From: JANQRV01 sp964533785
GTDB lineage: Bacteria > Bacteroidota > Bacteroidia > Chitinophagales > Saprospiraceae
Direction: 5' to 3'
NCBI GenBank assembly: GCA_964533785.1
Contig: CAZHNG010000041.1
Span: 1 to 27,620, forward strand
Length of the DNA stretch: 27,620 bases
Shown: in pieces, positions 15,779-23,186 of the stretch
Numbering within the stretch: the first letter of the stretch is position 1
Layout of the letters: every line of letters begins with the position of its first letter
Made by a program: the position numbers and the translations under genes
Notes under the pieces: model-generated
Databases searched by the model: none
What the model was told of the DNA's origin: nothing
Seen by the model: the letters and a program-made list of their open reading frames with translations, nothing else

Positions 15779-15967
15779 ATGGAAATTATCGGAGCTGGAT
15801 TAGCAGCACTTGGTGCAGGAGTAGGAGTAGGTTTGATCGGAAGCCGCGCAATGGATGCCATTGCTCGTCAGCCAGAAGCAGTTGGTGATATTCGTTCGAA
15901 TATGATCTTGACAGCTGCATTGGTAGAGGGAGCGGCTTTATTTGCCATCGTAACTGCCCTGCTGTAG
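15779..15967 (+). CDS. atpE: ATP synthase F0 subunit c
   Basis: This is the proteolipid of the rotating c-ring. It has two glycine/alanine-rich helices joined by the conserved polar loop RQPE (30-33). The ion-carrying carboxylate is Glu50 in ALVEGAALFA. The residues that make a sodium site (a Gln in helix 1 and Ser/Thr right after the Glu) are absent, which points to proton coupling. The 62 residues are at the short end for the family. The frame has a stop upstream (15755-15757) and no other start, so this start is firm. A perfect 11-bp stem-loop follows 18 bp after the stop. Confidence 0.96.
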   Translation: MEIIGAGLAALGAGVGVGLIGSRAMDAIARQPEAVGDIRSNMILTAALVEGAALFAIVTALL

Positions 15968-15985
15968 TCCTTTTGCAAAAAAAAA

Positions 15986-16024
15986 GAGTAAAGAGTCACT
16001 GGCGATTGGCTAAACTCTTTACTC
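15986..16024. promoter_or_regulatory. Perfect 11-bp stem-loop between atpE and atpF
   Basis: GAGTAAAGAGT (15986-15996) and ACTCTTTACTC (16014-16024) pair perfectly around a 17-nt loop. On the plus strand nine As precede the stem and no T-run follows it, so it is not a good terminator for the operon. Read on the minus strand it has terminator form, with nine Ts after the stem, but no minus-strand gene lies there. A role in mRNA stability or differential expression of atpE is inference. Confidence 0.75.
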
Positions 16025-16138
16025 GACCGTTTAATTTTCAAAAAAGGCACACCCTGTACCCGAAACGCACGTTTGATTTCTGACGTTTGGTGAGAGTGAA
16101 AACACAAGCATGCTTTCCACCAATATTTAAACCGTACC

Positions 16139-16663
16139 ATGATGATAAATTTTTTGTTTTTAGCAGACTTTTCAGTAATCCGGCCGGAACTAGGGTTAAT
16201 CTTCTGGACGCTTTTGGTTTTTGTTGTGGTATATTTCTTTTTGGCACGATTCGCTTTCCGGCCTATTCAGGAAGCGTTGAAAAAGAGAGAAAATGATATC
16301 CAAGACTCCTTAAATGAAGCCAAAAAGGCGCGTGAAGAAATGGCTAATCTCAAGGCTGAAAATGAAGCGCTTTTGATCCAGGCACGCGAAGAGCGGGCAA
16401 AAATATTACGCGAAGCGACCGAAGCGAAAGAAACCATTATTACGGAAGCGAAAGAACTGGCAAAAGAAGAAGCCCGTAAGATTATTACCAACGCAAAAGA
16501 ACAGATTGAAAACCAAAGGATGGCTGCCATCATCGATATCAAAAACCAAATCGGTAATATTGCTATTGAAGTGGCAGAAAAAGTGATCAAAAAAGATCTG
16601 TCCAGCCAAAAAGGGCAAGAGAATCTCGTTCACGATTTGATTGAGGCTATCGATCTGAATTAA
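16139..16663 (+). CDS. atpF: ATP synthase F0 subunit b
   Basis: This is the peripheral stalk subunit that ties F1 to F0. One N-terminal transmembrane helix (about residues 17-42, with FWTLLVFVVVYFFLARF) is followed by a long, highly charged Ala/Glu/Lys coiled coil to residue 174, as usual for AtpF. The gene begins ATG ATG, so either codon (16139 or 16142) could serve. The 171 bp between atpE and this gene contain the perfect stem-loop at 15986-16024 and a poor third trace of the 7-bp repeat (16070-16090). Confidence 0.95.
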   Translation: MMINFLFLADFSVIRPELGLIFWTLLVFVVVYFFLARFAFRPIQEALKKRENDIQDSLNEAKKAREEMANLKAENEALLIQAREERAKILREATEAKETIITEAKELAKEEARKIITNAKEQIENQRMAAIIDIKNQIGNIAIEVAEKVIKKDLSSQKGQENLVHDLIEAIDLN

Positions 16664-16729
16664 TAATTTGACGGACATTAAAATGATTGTAATTATCAAT
16701 CATCATTAATCAATTTATATCATTCGAAT

Positions 16730-17299
16730 ATGTCAGAGCACAGAATTTCTAGCAGGTATGCCAAATCACTACTTGACTTGGCGGTAGAGCAAAAAAAGCT
16801 GGAGAAAATTAACGAAGATATGTTGTCTCTGGGAGAGGTGGTTGAAAACAGGGATTTTTACGTAATGCTGAAGAGCCCGCTTATAAAACCGGACAAGAAG
16901 ATAAAAATTTTTAATACCCTTTTTGAAGGAAAATATGATGAATTGACCTTAGCATTTTTGAATATCCTTGCAAGAAAAGGCAGAGAAGTTATTCTGGCAG
17001 ATATCGTCAAAGCATTTAAAATACTATATAAAAAGGAGAAGAATATATCCACGGTTACCTTTACGACGGCCGTAGAGATGGGAATGGATACCATCGAAGC
17101 GATCAAGAAGAAGTTGCATACTGGTTCTTTTACGAGTAAGAATATCGAGATCTACACGGAAGTTGATCCTGATATCATTGGTGGGTTTATCGTCCGTTTT
17201 GACGACAAGATCTACGATGCCAGTATTTCGAATAAACTGGATGAATTAAGAAAAGAATTTAAAGATAATCTTTATATCTCTCAAATTATTGCAAATTAA
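16730..17299 (+). CDS. atpH: ATP synthase F1 subunit delta
   Basis: This is the OSCP/delta subunit, which sits on top of F1 and binds the b stalk. The N-terminal helical domain begins with the family signature RISSRYAKSLLDLAVEQ, and the hinge region reads LAFLNILARKGRE. The C-terminal domain ends with the conserved GGFIVRFDDKIYDASI and the closing LDELRKEF segment. At 189 residues it is of normal size. It lies 66 bp after atpF and 118 bp before atpA. Confidence 0.95.
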   Translation: MSEHRISSRYAKSLLDLAVEQKKLEKINEDMLSLGEVVENRDFYVMLKSPLIKPDKKIKIFNTLFEGKYDELTLAFLNILARKGREVILADIVKAFKILYKKEKNISTVTFTTAVEMGMDTIEAIKKKLHTGSFTSKNIEIYTEVDPDIIGGFIVRFDDKIYDASISNKLDELRKEFKDNLYISQIIAN

Positions 17300-17384
17300 T
17301 TAATTGGAGTAACAGATAGTTGCTGGGTTAGGACGCCGAATTTTACATACGCTGTTTTTTTTCTCACACAACTTATTAACCTGG

Positions 17385-17392
17385 TATCTTTC
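17385..17392 (+). promoter_or_regulatory. Possible internal promoter box before atpA
   Basis: TATCTTTC matches TAnnTTTG at all but the last position and lies 25 nt before the atpA ATG, in a 118-bp spacer that is long for an operon gap. A T-run (17355-17362) lies just upstream of where the -33 box would be. It could give extra F1 transcripts. Confidence 0.35.
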
Positions 17393-17417
17393 AGCATTCC
17401 ACGTAAATACAAATATT

Positions 17418-19022
17418 ATGGTTGGTGTAAAACCCGATGAAATATCAGCAATACTAAAGCAGCAGCTTTCAGGTTTTGAATCCATTACTGAGCTTGAAGA
17501 ATTTGGAACTGTATTGGAAGTAGGTGACGGAATTGCTCGTGTATACGGTTTGAATAGTGCCGGGGCCGGTGAATTGGTAGAATTTGACACGGGAGTACAG
17601 GCTATCGTATTAAACCTGGAAGAGGATAATGTAGGGGTGGTATTAATGGGACCTGGAAAGGGTATTCACGAAGGTTCTAAGGTAAAGCGTACCGGTTTGA
17701 TCGCTTCGATTAAAGTGGGCGATGAATTCGTAGGACGGGTTGTGAATCCACTTGGCGAACCGATTGATGGTAAAGGAGCCATTGAGGGACAGAAATATGA
17801 AATGCCGCTCGAAAGGAAAGCACCCGGTGTGATCTACCGTCAACCAGTACAAGAACCCCTGCAAACAGGGATCAAAGCAATCGACTCCATGATCCCGATC
17901 GGACGTGGGCAACGGGAGTTGATCATAGGCGACCGCCAAACGGGTAAAACGGCTATCGCTATTGATACCATTATCAACCAACGAGAATTTTACGAAAAAG
18001 GAGAACCGGTTTACTGTGTCTACGTGGCATCAGGTCAAAAAGCTTCAACAGTAGCTCAGGTAGCTAAAAGACTGGAAGACTCCGGAGCAATGGATTATAC
18101 GGTAATTGTTTCGGCTTCAGCTTCGGATCCGGCGCCCCTACAGTTTTACGCACCTTTTGCCGGGGCTGCCATCGGAGAATACTTCCGTGATACAGGACGC
18201 CCCGCTCTGATCATATACGATGATTTGTCTAAGCAGGCGGTTGCTTACCGTGAAGTATCGCTATTACTACGTCGTCCTCCCGGACGTGAAGCGTATCCCG
18301 GTGATGTATTCTATCTACACTCTCGTTTACTGGAGCGTGCTGCAAAGATTATCGAAAATGACGATATCGCACGCCAAATGAACGATCTTCCGGACTCTTT
18401 AAAAGAAGCAAAAGACGAAAACGGCGAACCTTTGGTAAAAGGAGGTGGCTCTTTGACGGCCCTCCCGATCATTGAAACGCAGGCGGGGGACGTATCAGCT
18501 TATATTCCTACTAATGTGATTTCTATTACCGACGGACAGATATTCTTAGAATCCAACCTCTTTAATGCAGGTGTTCGTCCGGCTATTAACGTAGGTATCT
18601 CGGTATCTCGGGTGGGGGGATCTGCCCAGATCAAATCCATGAAGAAAGTAGCTGGTACTTTAAAATTAGACCAAGCCGCTTATCGTGCTCTGGAAGCTTT
18701 TGCGAAGTTCGGCTCTGATCTCGATCCTGCAACCAAAGCAGTGTTGGAAAAAGGCCGCCGCAACGTAGAAATCCTGAAACAGCCGCAATACTCACCGGTG
18801 CCGGTAGAAAAGCAGGTCGCTATCATTTACCTGGGGACAAAAGGATTATTGAAAGATGTTCCTGTAAACAAAGTAAAAGAGTTTGAAAATACTTTCTTGA
18901 CGGAATTAGAGCAGCACCACAAAGACCTTTTGGCTTCTTTCCTGAAAGGGAAAATTTCCAAAGAAGGAGAGGAGGCTTTACAAAAGCTGGCCGCTCAATT
19001 GACGGCTCAATACAGAAAGTAA
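17418..19022 (+). CDS. atpA: ATP synthase F1 subunit alpha
   Basis: This is the non-catalytic nucleotide-binding subunit of the F1 hexamer. The N-terminal beta-barrel domain (about 25-95) contains VLEVGDGIARVYGL. The P-loop is GDRQTGKT at residues 171-178, and the PGREAYPGDVFYLHSRLLERAAK signature is complete. The arginine finger is Arg398 in VSRVGGSAQ. The C-terminal helical domain runs to residue 534, slightly longer than E. coli's 513. The partner subunit beta (atpD) is not in the window, so it must be encoded elsewhere, as is common in this phylum. Confidence 0.97.
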   Translation: MVGVKPDEISAILKQQLSGFESITELEEFGTVLEVGDGIARVYGLNSAGAGELVEFDTGVQAIVLNLEEDNVGVVLMGPGKGIHEGSKVKRTGLIASIKVGDEFVGRVVNPLGEPIDGKGAIEGQKYEMPLERKAPGVIYRQPVQEPLQTGIKAIDSMIPIGRGQRELIIGDRQTGKTAIAIDTIINQREFYEKGEPVYCVYVASGQKASTVAQVAKRLEDSGAMDYTVIVSASASDPAPLQFYAPFAGAAIGEYFRDTGRPALIIYDDLSKQAVAYREVSLLLRRPPGREAYPGDVFYLHSRLLERAAKIIENDDIARQMNDLPDSLKEAKDENGEPLVKGGGSLTALPIIETQAGDVSAYIPTNVISITDGQIFLESNLFNAGVRPAINVGISVSRVGGSAQIKSMKKVAGTLKLDQAAYRALEAFAKFGSDLDPATKAVLEKGRRNVEILKQPQYSPVPVEKQVAIIYLGTKGLLKDVPVNKVKEFENTFLTELEQHHKDLLASFLKGKISKEGEEALQKLAAQLTAQYRK

Positions 19023-19062
19023 ATATTTATTTCATCATCACTTACGCTCAACCTCGATCCGT

Positions 19063-19962
19063 ATGTCAGGTCAATTAAAAGAAGTCCGCGAAAGGATAGC
19101 ATCAGTAAAAAATACACAGCAGATTACCAAAGCGATGAAAATGGTCTCTGCTTCTAAGTTTCGCCGCGCTCAGCAGGCTATTCTGAAAATGCGTCCTTAT
19201 GCGAACAAACTGAATGATATGTTGCGCAACATCCTTTCCAATTTGGAGGGCGATGTGGAAAGTTCTTTCGGTAAAGATCGCCCTATTGAGAAAGTATGTA
19301 TCGTAGTTGTTACTTCTAACCGCGGTCTGGCAGGTTCTTTCAATGTCAATATTTGTAAGTCGGCGATGGCAAAGATTAGGGAGGAATATTCTTCGGTAAA
19401 AGAGCAGGGAAACCTTTCCATGCTGTTCATTGGCAAGAAAGGGTATGATTATTTCAGAAAAAGATTAACCGGAGTTGAATTCAATACCGAATACCTGGAA
19501 CTTTTCGATGATCTAAGCTTCGAAAATACTTCAAAGGTGTCTTCGCAATTAATGGATGCCTTTGAGCAAAAGACTTTCGATCGCATTGATATTGCTTATG
19601 CTCAATTTAAGAACGCTGCCACCCAGATCATGGTAGCAGAGCAGTTCCTTCCCGTTAAAAAGATCGAGCCAGAAGATTCATCGGCAAAGTCGCTGAAAGC
19701 TTACTATACCTTTGAACCTAATAAGGAAGAGCTACTGGAGTTTCTGATACCGAGTATCCTGCAAACACAATTTCAGAAATACCTCTTAGATACCCACGCT
19801 TCTGAGCATGGTGCGAGGATGACCGCAATGGATAAAGCGACCGAGAATGCTAAAGAACTATTGAGTGAATTAAGAATTAGTTACAATAAAGCCCGTCAGG
19901 AAGCAATCACCAAAGAGATCCTGGAAATTGTGGGTGGTGCGGCTGCATTGGAGGACAGTTGA
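19063..19962 (+). CDS. atpG: ATP synthase F1 subunit gamma
   Basis: This is the central rotor shaft of F1. Both coiled-coil ends are conserved: the N-terminal RIASVKNTQQITKAMKMVSA helix and the C-terminal helix with MTAMDKATENAKELL and the closing KARQEAITKEILEIVGGAAAL. The middle carries VVTSNRGLAGSFN. The 299-residue length is normal. It is the last gene of the operon, 40 bp after atpA, followed 30 bp later by a strong terminator. No atpD or atpC follows. Confidence 0.96.
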   Translation: MSGQLKEVRERIASVKNTQQITKAMKMVSASKFRRAQQAILKMRPYANKLNDMLRNILSNLEGDVESSFGKDRPIEKVCIVVVTSNRGLAGSFNVNICKSAMAKIREEYSSVKEQGNLSMLFIGKKGYDYFRKRLTGVEFNTEYLELFDDLSFENTSKVSSQLMDAFEQKTFDRIDIAYAQFKNAATQIMVAEQFLPVKKIEPEDSSAKSLKAYYTFEPNKEELLEFLIPSILQTQFQKYLLDTHASEHGARMTAMDKATENAKELLSELRISYNKARQEAITKEILEIVGGAAALEDS

Positions 19963-19991
19963 TCGCCTTATTCTAATCAATTATTTCTGGG

Positions 19992-20034
19992 AAAACTGCC
20001 AACATCGTTATGTCGTTGTTGGCAGTTTTGTTTT
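19992..20034 (+). terminator. Rho-independent terminator of the atp operon
   Basis: AAAACTGCCAACA (19992-20004) pairs perfectly with TGTTGGCAGTTTT (20017-20029), a 13-bp stem with a 12-nt loop, then GTTTT. The A/T ends of the stem make it able to work in both directions. Confidence 0.92.
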
Positions 20035-20056
20035 AGTGATTTCCGCAAACTTTTTG

Positions 20057-20087
20057 TTTGAATTTAATCTAAAATTATTTATCTTTC
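20057..20087 (+). promoter_or_regulatory. Full Bacteroidota promoter (TTTG-N19-TATCTTTC)
   Basis: TTTG at 20057-20060 is followed after exactly 19 nt by TATCTTTC at 20080-20087, the canonical spacing of the Bacteroidota primary sigma factor with one mismatch in the -7 box. It lies 34 nt before the ATG of the coiled-coil gene, just after the atp terminator. Confidence 0.75.
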
Positions 20088-20121
20088 TTCCAATTTTCTA
20101 ACTATACAATTCATATTTCCA

Positions 20122-20518
20122 ATGAAAAGCATTAGTTCCAGCAAAACGAAAGCCCAAATTATTGAAGCCTATAAACAATTGGCTAAGGAATTTGAAGCAG
20201 AAAGAGCAGCAAATTCCAAGCTGCAAAAGGAGTTGGCTGAAAAAGATAAAACCGTTCAAGCGGCGAAAATTTGAAAAACAATTAGAGCTAAAAGATCTGC
20301 AATCAGAACTCAAGCTGAAAGATCAAATGATTCAAAATCTACAATCCAAAATCGAGGATCAAAATCAACTCATTCGACAACTGACGGCTAAAGCAGATGG
20401 CGCATCGGATCAAGTAAAAGATATAGCTCTAAAAGCAATAGAAAAATCCGGCGGTGTGGCCGGCCGGATTTCCAGTTTTTTAGAACGTGACAGGACAAAG
20501 GCGGAAACTCCTTCCTAA
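20122..20518 (+). pseudogene. Coiled-coil protein gene split by a +1 frameshift
   Basis: The first frame starts at ATG 20122 (MKSISSSKTKAQIIEAYKQL...) and stops at TGA 20272-20274 after 50 residues. The coiled-coil pattern then continues in the +1 frame as KFEKQLELKDLQSEL... to a TAA at 20516-20518. Removing one A from the AAAA run at 20266-20269 would join them into one protein of about 131 residues, mostly Glu/Lys/Gln heptads, with an Ala/Gly-rich end (IEKSGGVAGRISSFL). Its family is not recognised. A good promoter precedes it, so it is either recently broken, a base-calling error in a homopolymer, or translated by frameshifting at AUU-UGA-A. The out-of-frame ATG at 20162 that opens the second frame gives an implausible N-terminus. 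Confidence 0.7.
20442..20481. terminator. Terminator-like hairpin, best oriented for the minus strand
   Basis: AAATCCGGC (20444-20452) pairs perfectly with GCCGGATTT (20463-20471). On the minus strand a run of Ts follows directly, about 70 nt beyond the nucleotidyltransferase stop at 20540. On the plus strand six Ts follow after a 4-nt gap. The hairpin lies inside the 3' part of the convergent coiled-coil reading frame. Confidence 0.65.
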
Positions 20519-20539
20519 AGGAAAGACCGGCCTGTGCGT

Positions 20540-21442
20540 CTACCATAGTGCAGGGGGATATTTACCCGCTTCCGTTAATTCAGAAAATGCAGTTTGCACC
20601 GGAATTTTATCTTCCTGATAAGTGACGCCGTACCATTGCTCATTATTGGGGATGACTTTCATTTGAATTTCACCCTTCTCGATTTGCTTGCTGACTACGG
20701 AAGGAATTAAGAACTCCGCTTTGGGCTTATCCCAATTTTCTTTGACAAAGTCGGCAAACTGAGTTTCCATGGCGTTGAAGACACTGGGGTGAAAACCGAA
20801 GAAGTTCATGGAGACCACACTTTCTTCGCTAAGTGGATAACGTTTACCGTCCTCTCCCAAATGGTGAGGCACACCGTTTATTCTTTCAATTTTGAACCGT
20901 TCCGTCACCACTTTTAAAAAATTGTTTTCATCCATTTCGCATACTCCTCTGTTGACAGATCCGTGATCAGAAAGGGTGTTTTTAAGAATGTATCCGATCA
21001 TGGAATAGAGCTTTTCATTACATTTATGGATCAGAAAGTCAGCCATGGATTGGAAAGCAGTAATACCGTAATAATCATCGGCATTGATAACCGCAAAGGG
21101 CTCCTGGATAGCATCTTTTGCAACTAAAACGGCGTGGGCCGTCCCCCAGGGCTTTTGTCGCTCGCTTGGGAATTCATCTACACCTTGAATAGGAGAATCA
21201 ATCGCCTGGAATACGTAGTCCACCGCAATTTTATCTTGAAATTTTCCCGAGAATTTTTCGCGAAAAGCATCTTCAATATCTTTTCTGATGACAAAAACGA
21301 CCCTTCCGAACCCTGCCCGAATAGCATCGAAAATGGAATATTCAATAATGGCTTCACCTTGAGGCCCGATTGCATCAACTTGTTTTAACCCGCCGTAGCG
21401 GCTACCCATGCCGGCAGCAAGAATTAATAACGTAGGTTTCAT
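20540..21442 (-). CDS. Sugar-phosphate nucleotidyltransferase-like protein
   Basis: This belongs to the NTP_transferase (GT-A fold) enzymes that make nucleotide sugars. The nucleotide-binding start is LILAAGMGSRYGGLKQ (residues 6-21), a variant of the usual GxGTR...PK pattern with GGLKQ in place of a proline-lysine. The PWGTAHA segment is at 98-104. The metal-site region reads INADDYYG (119-126), with Asp122 and Asp123 as likely ligands. At 300 residues there is no added left-handed beta-helix domain. It is the last gene of the minus-strand series, 11 bp after a small membrane-protein gene. Sugar and nucleotide specificity are not readable. Confidence 0.85.
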   Translation of the reverse strand: MKPTLLILAAGMGSRYGGLKQVDAIGPQGEAIIEYSIFDAIRAGFGRVVFVIRKDIEDAFREKFSGKFQDKIAVDYVFQAIDSPIQGVDEFPSERQKPWGTAHAVLVAKDAIQEPFAVINADDYYGITAFQSMADFLIHKCNEKLYSMIGYILKNTLSDHGSVNRGVCEMDENNFLKVVTERFKIERINGVPHHLGEDGKRYPLSEESVVSMNFFGFHPSVFNAMETQFADFVKENWDKPKAEFLIPSVVSKQIEKGEIQMKVIPNNEQWYGVTYQEDKIPVQTAFSELTEAGKYPPALW

Positions 21443-21453
21443 TGCAGTTTAAT

Positions 21454-22137
21454 TTATTCTTTAAGTTTTTGTTGTTTGAGAAAGTCGACAAACGTTCTCA
21501 CCTCTTTTTCAATACGTACACGGTGAAAAATGTTGCCTCCAATGAGTATTAAACAAGCACTAATAAATAAACCGGTACGAGAATATTCCATCAAATTTGC
21601 ATAATCCGGATAAAATGGTCTAACAGCTAACACTTCTATAGCAATAATAACTGCAGTGATGAGCAATAGAAAAATGGAGACCGCATTGGTAGTGCGAAGA
21701 AGCATGGATTTATTTTTCCGCAAGCACTTTTTCAAAAAGGTGATGGGGTCTTTTTCGAATGGATCGATCTTGATCAACTCCCTAAGGATATAATCGGCTT
21801 TTTCGTATTCCTGTAAATTGTAAAAAGATGCCGCCTTTTTAAACAGCATGCGGCGGTAGATATCTTCTCCCTTAAAATACTTGATATTTCTTAAGATCGA
21901 ATTCTCGATCACGGTATCCACTCTTTGCAGATGCTTTTGGTAAGCACCGGTTTCAAAGAGTGCATTGACATAGGCAACAAGAAGTTCAAAGAATTCATTA
22001 AACTCCAATTTAGAGATCTGAAGTTCCTGTTCTTCGTAAAAACGTATGATTTCATGGAAATCATTGGATTCAATTTCCAGAAAATCAGAAAATAATTTCG
22101 AATGATATGTTGGTTTTGATGGTTGCACGAATGTCAT
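21454..22137 (-). CDS. Unrecognised protein with TPR-like region and two transmembrane helices
   Basis: I do not recognise a named family. The first 150 residues are helical and cytoplasmic-looking, with one TPR-like pair (LFKKAASFYNLQEYEKADYILRELIKIDPFEKDP, given here only as the region near residues 101-135). Two hydrophobic helices follow (about 149-168, SIFLLLITAVIIAIEVLAV, and about 184-202, TGLFISACLILIGGNIF), with a short charged tail. I chose ATG 22137, giving 227 residues; a TTG at 22152 would add five. It lies 21 bp after the nadK stop and 11 bp before the nucleotidyltransferase gene, so it is probably cotranscribed with both. Confidence 0.75.
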   Translation of the reverse strand: MTFVQPSKPTYHSKLFSDFLEIESNDFHEIIRFYEEQELQISKLEFNEFFELLVAYVNALFETGAYQKHLQRVDTVIENSILRNIKYFKGEDIYRRMLFKKAASFYNLQEYEKADYILRELIKIDPFEKDPITFLKKCLRKNKSMLLRTTNAVSIFLLLITAVIIAIEVLAVRPFYPDYANLMEYSRTGLFISACLILIGGNIFHRVRIEKEVRTFVDFLKQQKLKE

Positions 22138-22158
22138 CAGACTGATTATCAAAAAAGT

Positions 22159-23043
22159 TTAATGATTGCGAGAATCCATTCCCCAAGTCAGTTTTTCTCT
22201 CATGGTATCAAGAAAATTCTTACTTTCCAACTGCACTAACTTTATGGCAAAGGTATTCTTCTTTACCACCAAACTGTGTGCAGCGGTAATTGTTTCAAAA
22301 CGAGAATCTAATGTACAAAGAAAGTTCTCAGCTCGCCCTTCAATTTTTAAAGTAATTTCTGAACTATCAGAAATGACGATTGGGCGCACACTCAAATTGT
22401 GTGGTGCGATGGGGGTTATGACCAAATTTCCGGAGTTTGGATAAACGATAGGGCCGCCACAACTGAGGGAATAGCCGGTAGACCCGGTAGGTGTAGCAAT
22501 AATGATCCCGTCCGCCCAGTAGGAGTTCAGGTATTGGTTATCAATGAAAGCATGGATGGTGATCATCGAGGAAGTGTCTCTTTTGTGAATGGTGCAATCG
22601 TTCAGTGCAAAGGGCAGATCACCAAACAGAGGAGGGGAAGACACCAACTGCAGGAGCTGGCGTTCCTCTACATGGTATTTGCCTTTTTTGATCTCATTCA
22701 GCGCTTCGACGAATGTTCTTTTTTCAATATTGGCCAGAAAACCCAACCTTCCTAGATTTATTCCAATAATGGGAATGTCCAATTCTCTAATATAAGTGAT
22801 AGCTTCGAGGATGGTGCCGTCGCCTCCCAGCGTTATAAAAAAATTGATCCTCAATGCCTTAATATCGTAATAATGTTTAAAGGTGCGGATTTGAGCAGGA
22901 GGTTCAATGTGTGCTTTGATAGCATTTAAGTATTTTTCCTGAACGTAAATAGCAGATTCAAAACTAAGCAGTATGTTGAACAGGCTTTGAATATAGGGAA
23001 TGTCTTCTTCCTTTAATGTTCGGCTAAATACAGCTATTTGCAT
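22159..23043 (-). CDS. nadK: NAD kinase
   Basis: It phosphorylates NAD to NADP in the cytoplasm. The diacylglycerol-kinase-like signature GGDGT is at residues 73-77, followed by GINLGRLGFLA at 94-104. The substrate-binding segment reads LNDCTIHK at 147-154, where most family members have NE rather than ND. The glycine-rich GSTGYSLS is at 187-194. The 294-residue length is typical. It starts at an ATG 143 bp downstream of the barrel protein gene. Confidence 0.96.
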   Translation of the reverse strand: MQIAVFSRTLKEEDIPYIQSLFNILLSFESAIYVQEKYLNAIKAHIEPPAQIRTFKHYYDIKALRINFFITLGGDGTILEAITYIRELDIPIIGINLGRLGFLANIEKRTFVEALNEIKKGKYHVEERQLLQLVSSPPLFGDLPFALNDCTIHKRDTSSMITIHAFIDNQYLNSYWADGIIIATPTGSTGYSLSCGGPIVYPNSGNLVITPIAPHNLSVRPIVISDSSEITLKIEGRAENFLCTLDSRFETITAAHSLVVKKNTFAIKLVQLESKNFLDTMREKLTWGMDSRNH

Positions 23044-23186
23044 GTGGAATTAAGGTTGAGATATAGGATCAGGGAATGCCACCCCTTTTAAACCTGACCC
23101 GAAACTTAAGTTTTCCGAAAGATTAATCCAATGAATCAAACGAATTTTGTTTTGAATGTGACTGCTATAATTGACAAGTTTAATGA

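Noticed and set aside
16267..16590. 107-residue minus-strand frame rich in Ser/Phe/Ala
   Set aside because: It is the mirror of the Lys/Glu/Ala-rich atpF coiled coil; such composition opens the opposite strand by chance.
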